DNA from: Agarivorans litoreus
GTDB lineage: Bacteria; Pseudomonadota; Gammaproteobacteria; Enterobacterales; Celerinatantimonadaceae
Direction of reading: 5' to 3'
DNA: 64,000 bases
NCBI RefSeq assembly: GCF_019649015.1
Contig: NZ_BLPI01000001.1
Coordinates: 434,001 to 498,000, forward strand
The translations under genes were made by a program, and so were the position numbers. Shown here piece after piece: positions 37,059 to 46,604 of this stretch. Within the stretch, counting starts at the first letter, position 1. Every line of letters starts with the position of its first letter. The notes under the pieces were generated by a model. It saw only the letters and a program-made list of their open reading frames with translations, had not been told where the DNA came from and ran no database searches.

Positions 37059-37988
37059 TTAGTAGTGAGTATCGCCTATCCCAAGCTCTCTCACATCATC
37101 CCACTCGGCATCATTTGCGGCAACAAAACCTTTCATATTTAAGGCTTTAAGTAAGCTTTGTTGCGCTTCATCTTGCCCCATACTAAGAAACGCTTGCTGC
37201 ACAGCGGCTAACACTGGCGCTTCCACATTAGGGTGTGCCGCGATGGCATGAGGGGTAAAGCCTGGCGACTCCCACAGTATGCGTAATTGGTCCTTAACCG
37301 TGCTGCTTTGAAAAGTGCGCGGAATACCACCACCAGCAGGGTATAAACCCGCAGCCACAGCCCGATAAACCGAGTCATGCGACCCAACATAAAACGGATT
37401 AAAATCAATTTCTTGTTGAGTTAAGTAACCTCTAAGAACCACACTAGCGGCAAACGCATTGGGTGCAGGAAAAGCCATTGATTGAGCATCCAAGTCTCGC
37501 ACATTATTGATAGTAGTATCAGATTCTTTACTTACCACAATAATACCACTAAGTTTTTTATCTTTTGATTTTGCGAAAGCTTGGTAACCAGGTTGCTCTG
37601 AATACACCTGATAATGGTAAGGGTTCATATAGGCAAAATCGTATTGCCCTTGGGCTAAACGCTTTTCAAATTCGGCAATACTGGGTGCAGTTTTAAACTC
37701 TAAGAGATAACCACTATGTTGGCTAACGGCCTCCAAAAGCGGACTCCATTGCAGAGCCAAACGGGTAGCAGATTGCTGCGGCACAATGCCAAAGGTATAA
37801 GTTTTTGCCTCAGCCTTTGACATAAGAGCGGCAAAAATCACCAGCAATAAACACACTAACAACACCGTAACTTTAATTTGCATACGGCGTTTGGCTTTAT
37901 ATTGCTTGTTTTTTAGCTCAAACAATTCTTGTTGCTGTTTACTCAATGGAACGCGACTTCCTTTCGCCGTTTGTATTATGAAAAACAT
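37059..37988 (-). CDS. PhnD-like substrate-binding protein, probably membrane-anchored
   Basis: A 309-residue protein. Residues 1-35 are polar and basic, 36-60 form one hydrophobic segment ending in AEA, and the rest matches the PhnD-type periplasmic binding fold (FGIVPQQSATRLALQWSPLL, YDFAYMNPYHYQVY, AFPAPNAFAASV and VGSHDSVYRAVAAG). The start with AAGGA six bases upstream fits the long N-terminus, so the protein may be anchored instead of released. No ABC transporter genes are near; it lies between a SypD-like ATPase and a hybrid kinase. I infer that it senses a ligand for the kinase. It occupies the place of sypE. Confidence 0.85.
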   Translation of the reverse strand: MFFIIQTAKGSRVPLSKQQQELFELKNKQYKAKRRMQIKVTVLLVCLLLVIFAALMSKAEAKTYTFGIVPQQSATRLALQWSPLLEAVSQHSGYLLEFKTAPSIAEFEKRLAQGQYDFAYMNPYHYQVYSEQPGYQAFAKSKDKKLSGIIVVSKESDTTINNVRDLDAQSMAFPAPNAFAASVVLRGYLTQQEIDFNPFYVGSHDSVYRAVAAGLYPAGGGIPRTFQSSTVKDQLRILWESPGFTPHAIAAHPNVEAPVLAAVQQAFLSMGQDEAQQSLLKALNMKGFVAANDAEWDDVRELGIGDTHY

Positions 37989-37989
37989 A

Positions 37990-38688
37990 TCATATCCTTA
38001 TTGAAAGTAGTTGAGAGTTAACGAGAATTCTGTGCAGATACCCCTTGAAACGAGGAAACATGTCGGTAATTCGTGAAGTTTCTCTCAATAACTCATTTTT
38101 TAAACTTGGATTAAAGCGATCGTTCATCACAACCCCAAGTAGGCGAATATCTTCATGGCTAAGATCGTTAATGGCCGTTTCAAAAGCAGGCCGAGAAGTA
38201 ACACCAGCCATCATGGTGATAATACTGGCGTCACACGCCGATAAAGCACGAGCGGCATGAAGGTTGCCGCTATTAGTTTGGTTAATCGCCGAGGTGTCGA
38301 ACAACACCAGCTGATAGCTTTGCTTCCATTGCTCTACCCATTGCTCAATAGCACCTGGTTCTCTTAGCTGCACCAAGCTCACTTTGTCCATTGGCACTGG
38401 CAAGTAATCAACGCCAGACTGTTGGTCTTTAATCACCCCAAGCACTTTGCCGCGATCCCAGCCTAAATCGAACACTGGCACATCAAAATGGCGGGGGTGA
38501 TGCAGGTTAAAATCCACCACTAGTACGCTTCGACCAGCCCCAGCGGCGCGGCGTGCAATGGCATCAACCAAGGTAGACACGCCCTCTTCTGGCTGGCTGG
38601 CACTTACACCAATGCAAGAATGCTGTTTCACCGGTAAGCGTTGATACACTCGCTCTAGTTCTTGATAAGTTGACGGTAAGCTAATCAT
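37990..38688 (-). CDS. BY-kinase/CpsD-like ATPase with degenerate Walker A (SypD-like)
   Basis: A 232-residue P-loop protein of the polysaccharide co-polymerase kinase family. Seen: VSASQPEEGVSTLVDA where family members have PxxGKST, so the Walker A Lys is Val here; SVLVVDFNLHHP as Walker A-prime; LVLFDTSAI as Walker B. There is no C-terminal Tyr cluster and no membrane segment. It may bind but not hydrolyse ATP, acting as a structural partner of Wzz. Its stop and the next gene's start are within five bases. Confidence 0.83.
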   Translation of the reverse strand: MISLPSTYQELERVYQRLPVKQHSCIGVSASQPEEGVSTLVDAIARRAAGAGRSVLVVDFNLHHPRHFDVPVFDLGWDRGKVLGVIKDQQSGVDYLPVPMDKVSLVQLREPGAIEQWVEQWKQSYQLVLFDTSAINQTNSGNLHAARALSACDASIITMMAGVTSRPAFETAINDLSHEDIRLLGVVMNDRFNPSLKNELLRETSRITDMFPRFKGYLHRILVNSQLLSIRI

Positions 38689-38728
38689 ATAAAACTCCAG
38701 TAATCGGCTAATTCAGTGATGCAAAGGC

Positions 38729-40867
38729 TTATAGAAAACCTAACAGCGCGCTAATAGTGACAATGCGGAACACATCTTCCATGCCTTGACGAGCCTTATG
38801 CCAGCCGCTTTCTTCACGTGATGGAATGTACACGGTGTCGCCAGCACGAATCACAGGCAACATGCCAAAATCACCGGTTTTAGAGAACTCAAGTAAGTTG
38901 AAGGTACGCGCTTGGTCTTTACAGCAAGACAGGTTTACCACGGTGATTTTCTCGGGGAAGCCATCGCTATCAACCCCACCGGCTTCGGCTAACAAGTCTA
39001 ATAGCGTCATGTCATCGTTAAAGCGGTAACGACCAGGTTTGTTCACCGAGCCAAGTACACGCACGGTGCGCTCTTTTTTCTCCGACAACCAGTTACGGTC
39101 TTTTTCAGGAATGTAGATAGAATCACCAGGTACCACGTTTGGCAGTAAGGACTCATCACCGGTTTCAAAGTACATCGCTAAATCTAATTTAGACACGCGA
39201 GAGTGTTTGCCATTGCGATGACTAATTCGCACATTGCTAATGTCGGCTTGCTCCGCTGGGCCATCGGCCGCAGCCAAAATGTCTAGGAAGTGCATGCTAG
39301 GGTCAAAACGGTAGCGACCAGGTGCAACGACTTGACCAAATACGTAGATAGAATCTTCAGAGCGCTGACGCACCCACTGCGATTTGTTGTCGCTTGGGTC
39401 ATCTGGCAATTGCGGCACCATAATAGTAGTTCCCGCTACTATGCGTGGCATGCTGTTATTGCTAATTTCACCGTTTAGGTAGGCGTTAAGGTCAAAGTTA
39501 ACCGAACGAGTATTGCCATTTGAATCGCTAAACAATACGGTAATTTTAGCCATATCGGCATTCGGTTTCGGGCCACCTGCATGTGCCAACAAATCCATAA
39601 GGTTCATCTCGTTGGCCCATTCAAAACGACCAGGACGATTAACTTCACCCATCACCTTCACTGCGCGATTAGGCGATACTTTAGTCCACGACTTTTCATT
39701 TAAATCGGTTTTCTCTGGGATAAAAATCGCATCGCCAGCGGCTATTTCGGGTAACTGAGAAATTCGTCCTTCGGTAAACGATTGCAAGTCAAAACGCTCT
39801 ACCGAACCATTACTACGAATCACACGAATTTGGCGAGTTTCAGCAAAACGGGTTGGGCCACCAGAGTTAGCTAGCACATCTAAAAAGCCAGCAGATTTAT
39901 TACCTTCGTAAGCACCGGGCTTAAATACTTCACCCATTACATACACGGTGTTTGCGCCCGCTTTAATCTCTTCTTCTTGCTTAGGTACAAAAATAGTGGT
40001 GCCAGCGCTTAAACGGGGCATCATCTGGCTATCGCCGGTATCTAAATAGCGTTTTAAATTAAATAGTTGCGGGTCACCGTTGATGATAACGCGGATCTGT
40101 TCAACACTGGCGTAGCGAGTCACACCACCTGCTCGCATTAGCATATCAACTAACGAGGCTGACTCTTTAAAGGAAAAGCTACCTGGGTTATATACTTCAC
40201 CAAATACTTTTACTGCAGTGCGATCTTCAGCGGCGTCGCCTTTATCGTTTAAGGCTTTTGGGTCAAAATCTACTGCTACATTGCCAATTTTAGGTGAGGC
40301 AGGAACAAACAGTACATCTAAAGATTCTAGCTCTGGCAGTACACTTAAATTGCCAGAATCTAAGTAGTGTTTATAGTTAAATACTTGTGTTTCATCTAAG
40401 CTTTCGCGGCGCAGTTGCATGCGGTCTAATTGCGCACCAGAACGTAAGCCACCTGCGGCTTGAATCGCCATCTGCACACCAGCACCTTGTGCCAACACTA
40501 CTTCACCAGGTTGGCCAACAAAGCCCAGCACACTAATGCGAATACGGCGCTCTTCTAACAATACTTTTAGGCCAGCAAGATCACGGTAAGCTTTCGACAA
40601 TTCGCGCTTAATCTTTTCTTGCATTTGCGCTTCGGTAAAGCCCGACACCATAATTGGGCCAACTTCTGGCAAAATTAAACGGCCATTGCGCCCTACTTCA
40701 AAATTCTTATCAAGCGAGGCTTCGCCGGGGAGAATTATTCTTACTACATCTCCCGCTTGCACTTGCGGCTTAGTGGTTTGCGCTTGGGCACTAAACACAA
40801 AACTCATAACCAAACCAAACAACATCCATGCTGCCACTATGTACTTACACAATTTAAAGAATTTCAT
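38729..40867 (-). CDS. Polysaccharide export protein with six SLBB domains (SypC/Wza-like)
   Basis: A 712-residue periplasmic/outer-membrane export protein with signal peptide (cleavage after SAQAQ), the PES domain (VQAGDVVRIILPGEASLDKNF), and six SLBB repeats, each marked by a V-x-G-x-V-x-x-PG turn (for example VFGEVYNPGSF, VMGEVFKPGAY, VMGEVNRPGRF, VFGQVVAPGRY and VLGSVNKPGRY). I chose the ATG with AAGGAGCTTGTC upstream; earlier in-frame starts lie in the OmpA gene. E. coli Wza has far fewer such repeats and is about half this size. The protein should form the outer-membrane secretion channel. Confidence 0.9.
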   Translation of the reverse strand: MKFFKLCKYIVAAWMLFGLVMSFVFSAQAQTTKPQVQAGDVVRIILPGEASLDKNFEVGRNGRLILPEVGPIMVSGFTEAQMQEKIKRELSKAYRDLAGLKVLLEERRIRISVLGFVGQPGEVVLAQGAGVQMAIQAAGGLRSGAQLDRMQLRRESLDETQVFNYKHYLDSGNLSVLPELESLDVLFVPASPKIGNVAVDFDPKALNDKGDAAEDRTAVKVFGEVYNPGSFSFKESASLVDMLMRAGGVTRYASVEQIRVIINGDPQLFNLKRYLDTGDSQMMPRLSAGTTIFVPKQEEEIKAGANTVYVMGEVFKPGAYEGNKSAGFLDVLANSGGPTRFAETRQIRVIRSNGSVERFDLQSFTEGRISQLPEIAAGDAIFIPEKTDLNEKSWTKVSPNRAVKVMGEVNRPGRFEWANEMNLMDLLAHAGGPKPNADMAKITVLFSDSNGNTRSVNFDLNAYLNGEISNNSMPRIVAGTTIMVPQLPDDPSDNKSQWVRQRSEDSIYVFGQVVAPGRYRFDPSMHFLDILAAADGPAEQADISNVRISHRNGKHSRVSKLDLAMYFETGDESLLPNVVPGDSIYIPEKDRNWLSEKKERTVRVLGSVNKPGRYRFNDDMTLLDLLAEAGGVDSDGFPEKITVVNLSCCKDQARTFNLLEFSKTGDFGMLPVIRAGDTVYIPSREESGWHKARQGMEDVFRIVTISALLGFL

Positions 40868-40877
40868 GACAAGCTCC

Positions 40878-41702
40878 TTATTTAACACGCAAAGCGTGCT
40901 GAGCGAGGATGTTGCTGTCAGCATCAATAACACTGATAGTAACGCGGCGGTTAGAATGGCGAACAGCATCGCTGTTACCTTCTAAATAGGGTTGTGAGTC
41001 TGCTACGGCAGCCACTTCGATTAGCTGCTGGTTCATGCCTAGTTCGGTCATAAACTCGGCTACGGCCTGTGCGCGGGCTAAAGATAAACGCTGCTTGTAA
41101 TTGTCATCGCCCTTGCTATCACTATGCCCAGTGATAATTAGCGACACCTTACTGGCTGCGATAATTGGCGTTAGATTACGAAGCTGGTCTTGGTAAGCAG
41201 GCGTAAGCTCGCTAGAGTCAAAAGCAAATTGATTATTGCTGTTTAATGCATCGCTAATGCTTACCATTAATTGGGAAGACTGAATATGTCCTAAACGGTC
41301 GGTTTGGCAAGCGCCACTCTCGGTTACGCGGTCCAAACGTTTTTCCAACATATTTAAAAAGTGCTGTTGAATTTCAAGGTCATTAGCGGCATCGAAAGTT
41401 AGCCCGCCTTCTAGTTCGCGCAAAATGCGCTGCTGCTGCATACGTGCTTGTGTAACCGATGCAGGGAAACATAGCTCTGCCCCTTCAAGCACCAATAAAT
41501 CTAACTGGTGTTTTACTAATACCGCCTCAAATTGCAGGCCATGTTCTGGGCCGAGCTCGCGAAGATCGGTGGTACCAGTGTCACCGTCCATCCAAGCCAA
41601 TATAGCGTGTTGATGCTCGGCAAAACCACCGCGTCCTTGTTCTGGCCAGGCGGTACAAGCTGTGGTCATGGTTAACAATACGGGGATGATAATGCTACGC
41701 AT
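40878..41702 (-). CDS. OmpA-family lipoprotein (SypB-like)
   Basis: A 274-residue lipoprotein: lipobox TTAC early, a helical region, and a C-terminal OmpA peptidoglycan-binding domain (about 155-265, with VSLIITGHSDSKGDDNYKQ, SLARAQAVAEFM and RHSNRRVTISV). It probably anchors the export machinery to the cell wall. Located between the STAS gene and the export protein gene, as sypB is in V. fischeri, with spacings of 21 and 10 bases. Confidence 0.88.
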   Translation of the reverse strand: MRSIIIPVLLTMTTACTAWPEQGRGGFAEHQHAILAWMDGDTGTTDLRELGPEHGLQFEAVLVKHQLDLLVLEGAELCFPASVTQARMQQQRILRELEGGLTFDAANDLEIQQHFLNMLEKRLDRVTESGACQTDRLGHIQSSQLMVSISDALNSNNQFAFDSSELTPAYQDQLRNLTPIIAASKVSLIITGHSDSKGDDNYKQRLSLARAQAVAEFMTELGMNQQLIEVAAVADSQPYLEGNSDAVRHSNRRVTISVIDADSNILAQHALRVK

Positions 41703-41723
41703 AATAGGCTCCTGGGGCTCAGC

Positions 41724-42086
41724 TTAAGCGGCGATTGAAGGTAAAGTTTCAGCGCTATCCGCTTGGCTAGCTAAGGTGTCAATCATGGTAATGATGTGAT
41801 CTACACGAAGCATAACCAGCAAATCTCGAGGCTGTTGTTGAGCACCAAGTAACACCAGTTGACCGCCTGCCGCATTAATGCGTTTAAACATAAATACCAA
41901 GGCGCCAATGCCAGAGGCATCTAAAAATTCTACTTGGCTCATATTCACAATTACCAATTTGCTAGCTGCGTCGGCGCAAATACCTTCGAAGGCTGCTTTA
42001 TGCTCGGCGCAAGACTCGGCATCAAATGCGCCAACAATAGAAGCGGTAAGGTTTCCTTGGTTTGAAGTAGTTAGTTGCATTTTCAT
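41724..42086 (-). CDS. STAS-domain protein (SypA-like)
   Basis: A 120-residue single-domain STAS protein of the anti-sigma-factor-antagonist family. The phosphorylatable Ser is kept in VEFLDASGIGALV. I chose the ATG six bases after GGAGCG; earlier starts have no ribosome-binding site. In V. fischeri SypA must be unphosphorylated to promote biofilm formation, and SypE controls that state. No SypE-like kinase or phosphatase is in the window. First gene of the regulatory/export operon. Confidence 0.88.
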   Translation of the reverse strand: MKMQLTTSNQGNLTASIVGAFDAESCAEHKAAFEGICADAASKLVIVNMSQVEFLDASGIGALVFMFKRINAAGGQLVLLGAQQQPRDLLVMLRVDHIITMIDTLASQADSAETLPSIAA

Positions 42087-42123
42087 AATTCGCTCCACAA
42101 TTCTTAATTTCAAGACTGATAAA

Positions 42124-42138
42124 GCGAGTTTTATGCCA
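42124..42138 (-). promoter_or_regulatory. Predicted sigma-54 promoter of the syp-like regulatory operon
   Basis: The minus strand reads TGGCATAAAACTCGC, with GG-N10-GC spacing. It lies 38 bases before the STAS start and about 92 bases downstream of the dyad at 42230-42242. Confidence 0.72.
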
Positions 42139-42224
42139 AACTAAAAATACTCAATAAATACAAAAAGATAGATATAAAAATGAGTGGTAGGGCGGGTTTT
42201 AAAATTAACAAATATTCTGATTTC

Positions 42225-42242
42225 GCAAATTGCAATTTGCAG
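42225..42242. promoter_or_regulatory. Enhancer dyad within a 16-bp palindrome
   Basis: GCAAATTGCAATTTGC (42225-42240) is a perfect palindrome. It contains TTGCA-ATT-TGCAG at 42230-42242, one base off the dyad, and reads the same way on the other strand. Non-coding. Confidence 0.65.
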
Positions 42243-42262
42243 GTAACTGCCAGCCTAATAGT

Positions 42263-42293
42263 TAAACGCCCAAGCACTTGGCTTGGGCGTTTA
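42263..42293. terminator. Terminator after the second chemoreceptor
   Basis: Twelve-base arms (AAACGCCCAAGC and its complement) pair around five bases, with a weak T-rich tail on either strand, just after the chemoreceptor stop. Confidence 0.65.
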
Positions 42294-42307
42294 ATGGCAT
42301 AAACAAG

Positions 42308-44227
42308 CTAGAGTTTAAATTGGCTAATCATAGTGCCTAACTCATGGTTAATTGCTGCAATGTTCTGAGTTTCACTACGCTGGCTTTGCCCTTCACTATT
42401 TAGCTTTTCAACCATGTCGTGAATTTGATGCATGCTCCGGTTTATTTCTTGAATCACAATGTTCTGCTCGCTGGCAGAGGTAGAAACCTGGCTATTTAGC
42501 TCATTAATTTGATGAATAAAATCACCCAATTTTTGCAAGCTGGTTGAGGTTTTATCCGCCTCTTCTACGGTATCTGAACAAGTATGTTCGGTGCTGCCTA
42601 TCGACGATACCACCAAGCTGGCTTCTTGCTTAAGTTTGGCTAAGGCCTGCTCTATTTCGCTGGTGCTACTTTGAGTACGGCTTGCTAAGGCTCTCACCTC
42701 ATCGGCCACTACCGCAAAGCCGCGACCTTGATCACCTGCCCTTGCCGCTTCAATAGAAGCATTTAGTGCAAGCAAGTTGGTTTGCTCAGCAATGCTACCA
42801 ATCACCTCGACAATGTTTTGAATACTCGAAGTTTCGTTATTCATGTTCTCTACATTGCTAGAGGTTTCATGAATTTCACTGGCTAAGGCTTCAATTTTTT
42901 GTTGGGTAGATTTAATAGTTTTTACCGAGTCTTCGCCACTTTGGTTTGCCTCGGTGGTGTATTTAGCCGCGGCTGAGGTATTGCCAGCCACTAACTCTGC
43001 GGTATTCGACAACTCTTCAATGGCAGCAACAATTTGCGTAGTCTCGTTGGTATGCTGTTGCAAAATGTCACTGCTACTTTTGCTGTGCAGATCTAAGGTA
43101 TCTATGCCAGAAGATAGCTTAGAACGGGCAGCGTTTATTTCTAACAACATGGTTTGCAGTTGAGCAATAAAGCCGTTGATACCCTTGGCAATAATGCCAA
43201 TGTCATCATCAGTTTTAACTTCTAAACGCTGAGTTAAATCGCCACTACCTTGGCCGAGCTCGGTTACTAAGTTGCGCAACTTAATAATCGGTTGATAGAG
43301 CTGGTTTAACACAAACAGTAAAATTATCACCGACACCAGTGTTGCGGCTGCAATAATGCTGGCCATTTTGTAGCTTGTGGCTTTAAGTGGCGCAAAAGCC
43401 GTTGCCTCGTCGACTGTAATCATTACGTACCATTCATCATCACCCAGCAGCTTCACTTGCTGGCTAACAAACAAGGTAGTTTGTCCATTAACGTCAGCGG
43501 TTTGTATTGCTTGCTCTTTGCCTATAAGACTTTGGTAAACGCCGGCAAACACTTCAACATCGGCAATGTTGTCTTTCTGCTTTACTTGCTCGTTAGTTGA
43601 GGCCAACACTAAGCCACTTTTATCTAACACTAAACCCGTTGCCCCAGCTATTTCGCCTAACGAGCTCAACTGTTCTTGTAAGTGATCAAAACGTAAATCG
43701 GCCATAATGATGCCATCTTTAATCGGATGCATTACCCCCATCATTGGCACACCATCACTACGAGTAAAAAACACATCGCTTAACGACAAGCCACTATTAC
43801 GTTTAGCGGCTTGATACCAAGGGCGTTTACGTGGGTCGTATTTGTCTAAGCGACCAACACCATTAGGAAACGACTCAGAAGCCCTAGAAACAAACGACGA
43901 TCCATCATCAAAACCAATAATCACTTTATACACCCCACCTAAACGGGCGGTGTATTCGGTCATGGCTACATGGTTATCGCCAATGTCCTTTTCTTGGTAG
44001 AGCTTTGCCAACTGAGTTACTGCGTCGCTTGTACGCTGAAAAGAGGTTTCAATATCTTGAGTCTTTTGATCAATCGTATGATGAATATTACGAAGTAAAC
44101 TATCGGTTATTTGATCTTTGATTAGCGTATAAGAGAGGTAACTTGTTACAAGTAGAGATAAAACAAGCATAGATGCCATTGCCGACAACAAGCTTGATTT
44201 AAAGCCAAAGCGATTCATCCTTTTCAC
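42308..44227 (-). CDS. Methyl-accepting chemotaxis protein with dCache sensor
   Basis: A 639-residue chemoreceptor: membrane segment (about 15-37), a double-Cache periplasmic sensor (about 40-285; [14 protein letters not shown] and MMGVMHPI are typical), membrane segment (about 288-310), HAMP (311-365) and signalling domain with the conserved tip ([34 protein letters not shown]). dCache receptors often bind amino acids or organic acids; the ligand is unknown. It ends with its own terminator upstream of the STAS gene, so it is a separate unit. Confidence 0.93.
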   Translation of the reverse strand: MKRMNRFGFKSSLLSAMASMLVLSLLVTSYLSYTLIKDQITDSLLRNIHHTIDQKTQDIETSFQRTSDAVTQLAKLYQEKDIGDNHVAMTEYTARLGGVYKVIIGFDDGSSFVSRASESFPNGVGRLDKYDPRKRPWYQAAKRNSGLSLSDVFFTRSDGVPMMGVMHPIKDGIIMADLRFDHLQEQLSSLGEIAGATGLVLDKSGLVLASTNEQVKQKDNIADVEVFAGVYQSLIGKEQAIQTADVNGQTTLFVSQQVKLLGDDEWYVMITVDEATAFAPLKATSYKMASIIAAATLVSVIILLFVLNQLYQPIIKLRNLVTELGQGSGDLTQRLEVKTDDDIGIIAKGINGFIAQLQTMLLEINAARSKLSSGIDTLDLHSKSSSDILQQHTNETTQIVAAIEELSNTAELVAGNTSAAAKYTTEANQSGEDSVKTIKSTQQKIEALASEIHETSSNVENMNNETSSIQNIVEVIGSIAEQTNLLALNASIEAARAGDQGRGFAVVADEVRALASRTQSSTSEIEQALAKLKQEASLVVSSIGSTEHTCSDTVEEADKTSTSLQKLGDFIHQINELNSQVSTSASEQNIVIQEINRSMHQIHDMVEKLNSEGQSQRSETQNIAAINHELGTMISQFKL

Positions 44228-44526
44228 CTTTTGTAATATTTTATAACTTAATGTATTACAAATAAGTAAAGATTAATGTTAGGTACTTCAACAAAATTAA
44301 ACTTTGTTTAGCGACTAACAAACGGCTTCAAAAACACACGCGCATGCCACTCAATTGCACTAAGTTAACTGAATAATATAAGCGCAAAACACTGCTTAAG
44401 TAGCACTAACTAGTTGAGGGCCAAAAGGCACACAAACACGAAAAATTAGGAAAGGAACGCCCAGCCGATAAAGTAAGCGTAAAAATTGTTCCAATAGCCT
44501 ACAGCGCCTTTATCTAAGCGCACTAT
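44228..44526 (-). other. Intergenic region upstream of the chemoreceptor
   Basis: About 300 bases of AT-rich sequence with the chemoreceptor promoter region. I see no gene or repeat before the MITE-like element begins. Confidence 0.4.
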
Positions 44527-44792
44527 TAAGGTCTGTTGCTCTTTGGTGTTGAAATTTTGTTCGAGATAAGCGGGCTTTAATCGCCGCGAGCACTTAGAAG
44601 CCTAGTGGGCTAAGTAAGAAGCGCTTAACAAAGAGTAAAGTTCGCTTATCCGACCCCTTCGGGCAACATTTCTTAGCCATTTATTCAGCGTTAGCGAGTG
44701 ATTATTAAGCCCACTTAACTGCTCACTCACTGCCTTGCCTAAATGGCTAATAAATTGCTGCAAAAACCATCAGCAAAGATCAACAGACCCTA
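44527..44792. repeat. MITE-like element with terminal inverted repeats
   Basis: A 266-base non-coding element. Its left end reads TAAGGTCTGTTGCTCTTTGG and the reverse complement of its right end TAGGGTCTGTTGATCTTTGC, matching at 17 of 20 positions. The segment 44623-44792 recurs in inverted orientation at 61599-61769. Internal imperfect dyads (TTAGCCATTTA at both ends of a stem) allow a long hairpin. No transposase frame is present. Confidence 0.78.
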
Positions 44793-44799
44793 GCTATAG

Positions 44800-45138
44800 C
44801 TATGAAGATTTTTTCACAAACTGAGCGGTTACCATCATGTCGCCAGCGCCATCTACTTTGCAATCTAACTGGTGATCATTACCATTGGCTATGCGTTTAA
44901 TCACCGCTTTAGTGCCAATTTTTAGCACCAAAGAACTGCCTTTTACTTTAAGATCTTTAGCCAAAGTAACTTTATCCCCTTCGGCCAACAAAGTGCCATT
45001 GGCATCTTTAACAACCACCTTCTCTGCTTCTGCAACCTCATCGGGGTTCCATTCAAAGGCACATTCAGGGCAAACCAGCTGAGTTTGATCTTGATAAACA
45101 TAATCAGATTGGCAATTGGGGCACGGAGGAAATAACAT
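44800..45138 (-). CDS. yjdM: PhnA/YjdM-family zinc-ribbon protein
   Basis: A 112-residue protein: N-terminal zinc ribbon (CPNCQSDYVYQDQTQLVCPEC) and a C-terminal SH3-like domain (VVKDANGTLLAEGDKVTL, then KVKGSSLVLKIGTK). This is the E. coli YjdM family, formerly called PhnA; the old name does not mean phosphonate breakdown, and its function is unsettled. Ends eight bases from a MITE-like element. Single gene. Confidence 0.9.
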   Translation of the reverse strand: MLFPPCPNCQSDYVYQDQTQLVCPECAFEWNPDEVAEAEKVVVKDANGTLLAEGDKVTLAKDLKVKGSSLVLKIGTKAVIKRIANGNDHQLDCKVDGAGDMMVTAQFVKKSS

Positions 45139-45373
45139 CTCTTACAACTTTTTATATTTAACTTACTGGGCATAATACTTATGGCGCGCGCCAAGATCGA
45201 GCAAGTGCTAGCAACTTTTCTGGCACTTTATTGTTCAGCAACACCAAAATACTGATGACTTTGCTAAATACATTGCCATTTAGGCAAACTGCTATACCCT
45301 AGAGAAAACATCTCGTTTTGTCATTTATCACCGATACCTGGCTTAGCGCTCATTTATTTGTTGAGACAGCCTA

Positions 45374-46030
45374 ATGACAAAATTACGCCTATCCTACCAA
45401 ACGGTTGAGTTTGGAAAAACCGATATACACCTGTGCACCTTACGCAACAATCAAGAATTTCATGACCCCGCAGGCATAGCCGAGAAACTCGGCATAAGCT
45501 CAGCCTCTTGGCCAATATTTGGTGTAGTTTGGCCATCCAGCTTTGTGCTCGCCCACTACATGGCCGACTATGACACAGGCACCAAGAGAATATTAGAAGT
45601 AGGCTGCGGTATCGGGCTCAGCAGTTTATTGTTAAACAAACAACTTGCTGATATAACCGCTACCGATTACCACCCCGAAGTTGAAACCTTTCTCAATAGA
45701 AACACCAAGCTGAATGGCGACAAAAGCATTAACTATGAAAGAGTTAGTTGGGCAGATGAAAACGACACCCTTGGGCTGTTCGATGTGATAATTGGTAGCG
45801 ACCTACTCTACGAAAACGAACACATAGAGCTACTTGCCAACTTCATCAACGACCACTCAAAACCTTCTAGCGAAGTGATAATCGTAGATCCGGGGCGTGG
45901 TAGAAAAAGCAAACTAAGTACAAAAATGGTCGAATTTGGATTCACGTCAAGCCATGCCAAACCCGTTCATACCGACTACATTGATGAAGTGTTTAAAGGG
46001 TATATTTTAACTTTTAAACGAGCGCAATAA
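45374..46030 (+). CDS. SAM-dependent methyltransferase (Methyltransf_16-like)
   Basis: A 218-residue class I methyltransferase: RILEVGCGIGLSSLLL is motif I for SAM, followed by ITATDYHPEVETFL and FDVIIGSDLLYENEH. WPIFGVVWPSS before motif I is typical of the group that methylates protein lysines or small amines. The substrate is unknown. It appears as a single gene, with an ATG start and no strong ribosome-binding site. Confidence 0.85.
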   Translation: MTKLRLSYQTVEFGKTDIHLCTLRNNQEFHDPAGIAEKLGISSASWPIFGVVWPSSFVLAHYMADYDTGTKRILEVGCGIGLSSLLLNKQLADITATDYHPEVETFLNRNTKLNGDKSINYERVSWADENDTLGLFDVIIGSDLLYENEHIELLANFINDHSKPSSEVIIVDPGRGRKSKLSTKMVEFGFTSSHAKPVHTDYIDEVFKGYILTFKRAQ

Positions 46031-46092
46031 ACAAACACGTGGTGTTGTTTACGAGCGACTGCAGTGTGATTTGCTGACAGTTGTTCGCTCCC

Positions 46093-46413
46093 TCAACGAA
46101 GGGTTGTCGTCACCCTATTTTGGGTATCTTTGCTAAACTGAGCAAATTGCTCATCACTTAAAATATCATTCCGTCTGAGTTCTATAATTTTAAACATTAC
46201 ATTACTTCGTTTTGGATCATTAAACATTTTGGCAATTAGTAAATCTTCATCTTGTATCAAACTGAACAGTTTCAAATACGCGTGATGCTGTGAACCTGCT
46301 CTTGATTTTGACAATGCATCAACTTTTAAAAATACGGCCTCACAGACCTTATCCACAAGCTCTGGTTGTAGTTTTCTAAAAAGTTTCCAATCACTTTCTG
46401 GTACTGAATTCAT
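46093..46413 (-). CDS. Conserved hypothetical protein, 106 residues
   Basis: A helical, soluble protein that I do not recognise by name: WKLFRKLQPELVDKVCEAVF, then HAYLKLFSLIQDEDLLIAKMF, IIELRRNDILSDEQFAQF. Similar short helical proteins occur in many gammaproteobacteria without a known role. GAGAGTTTCG precedes the ATG. Single gene. Confidence 0.7.
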   Translation of the reverse strand: MNSVPESDWKLFRKLQPELVDKVCEAVFLKVDALSKSRAGSQHHAYLKLFSLIQDEDLLIAKMFNDPKRSNVMFKIIELRRNDILSDEQFAQFSKDTQNRVTTTLR

Positions 46414-46604
46414 CGAAACTCTCCATTAATGTGAACACCACGTTAAGTGGTTAACCCCAGATTAGACCACCAAAAACACTAAAGCCTAGTATAACCTTAG
46501 CTCGGGATAATAAATAATTACTCACTGTTCACTTGCCTTATAACCACAATGGTTAATGACAATAAACCAGATAAAAGATCGGCATGATTAATACAACTTA
46601 CTTT

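Noticed and set aside
42241-42258. TGGCAGTTACCTGCA on the minus strand as a sigma-54 promoter
   Set aside because: The spacing between GG and GC is 9 and not 10 bases, and it lies on the far side of the enhancer dyad. The element at 42124-42138 has correct spacing and position.
46031-46440. Possible integron cassette around the 106-residue hypothetical gene (AACACCACG and its complement on both sides)
   Set aside because: Only nine bases match, and I see no attC-like arms with the usual core sites, nor other cassettes nearby.
46093-46440. Toxin-antitoxin pair
   Set aside because: There is one small gene only, and its sequence resembles no toxin or antitoxin family I know.
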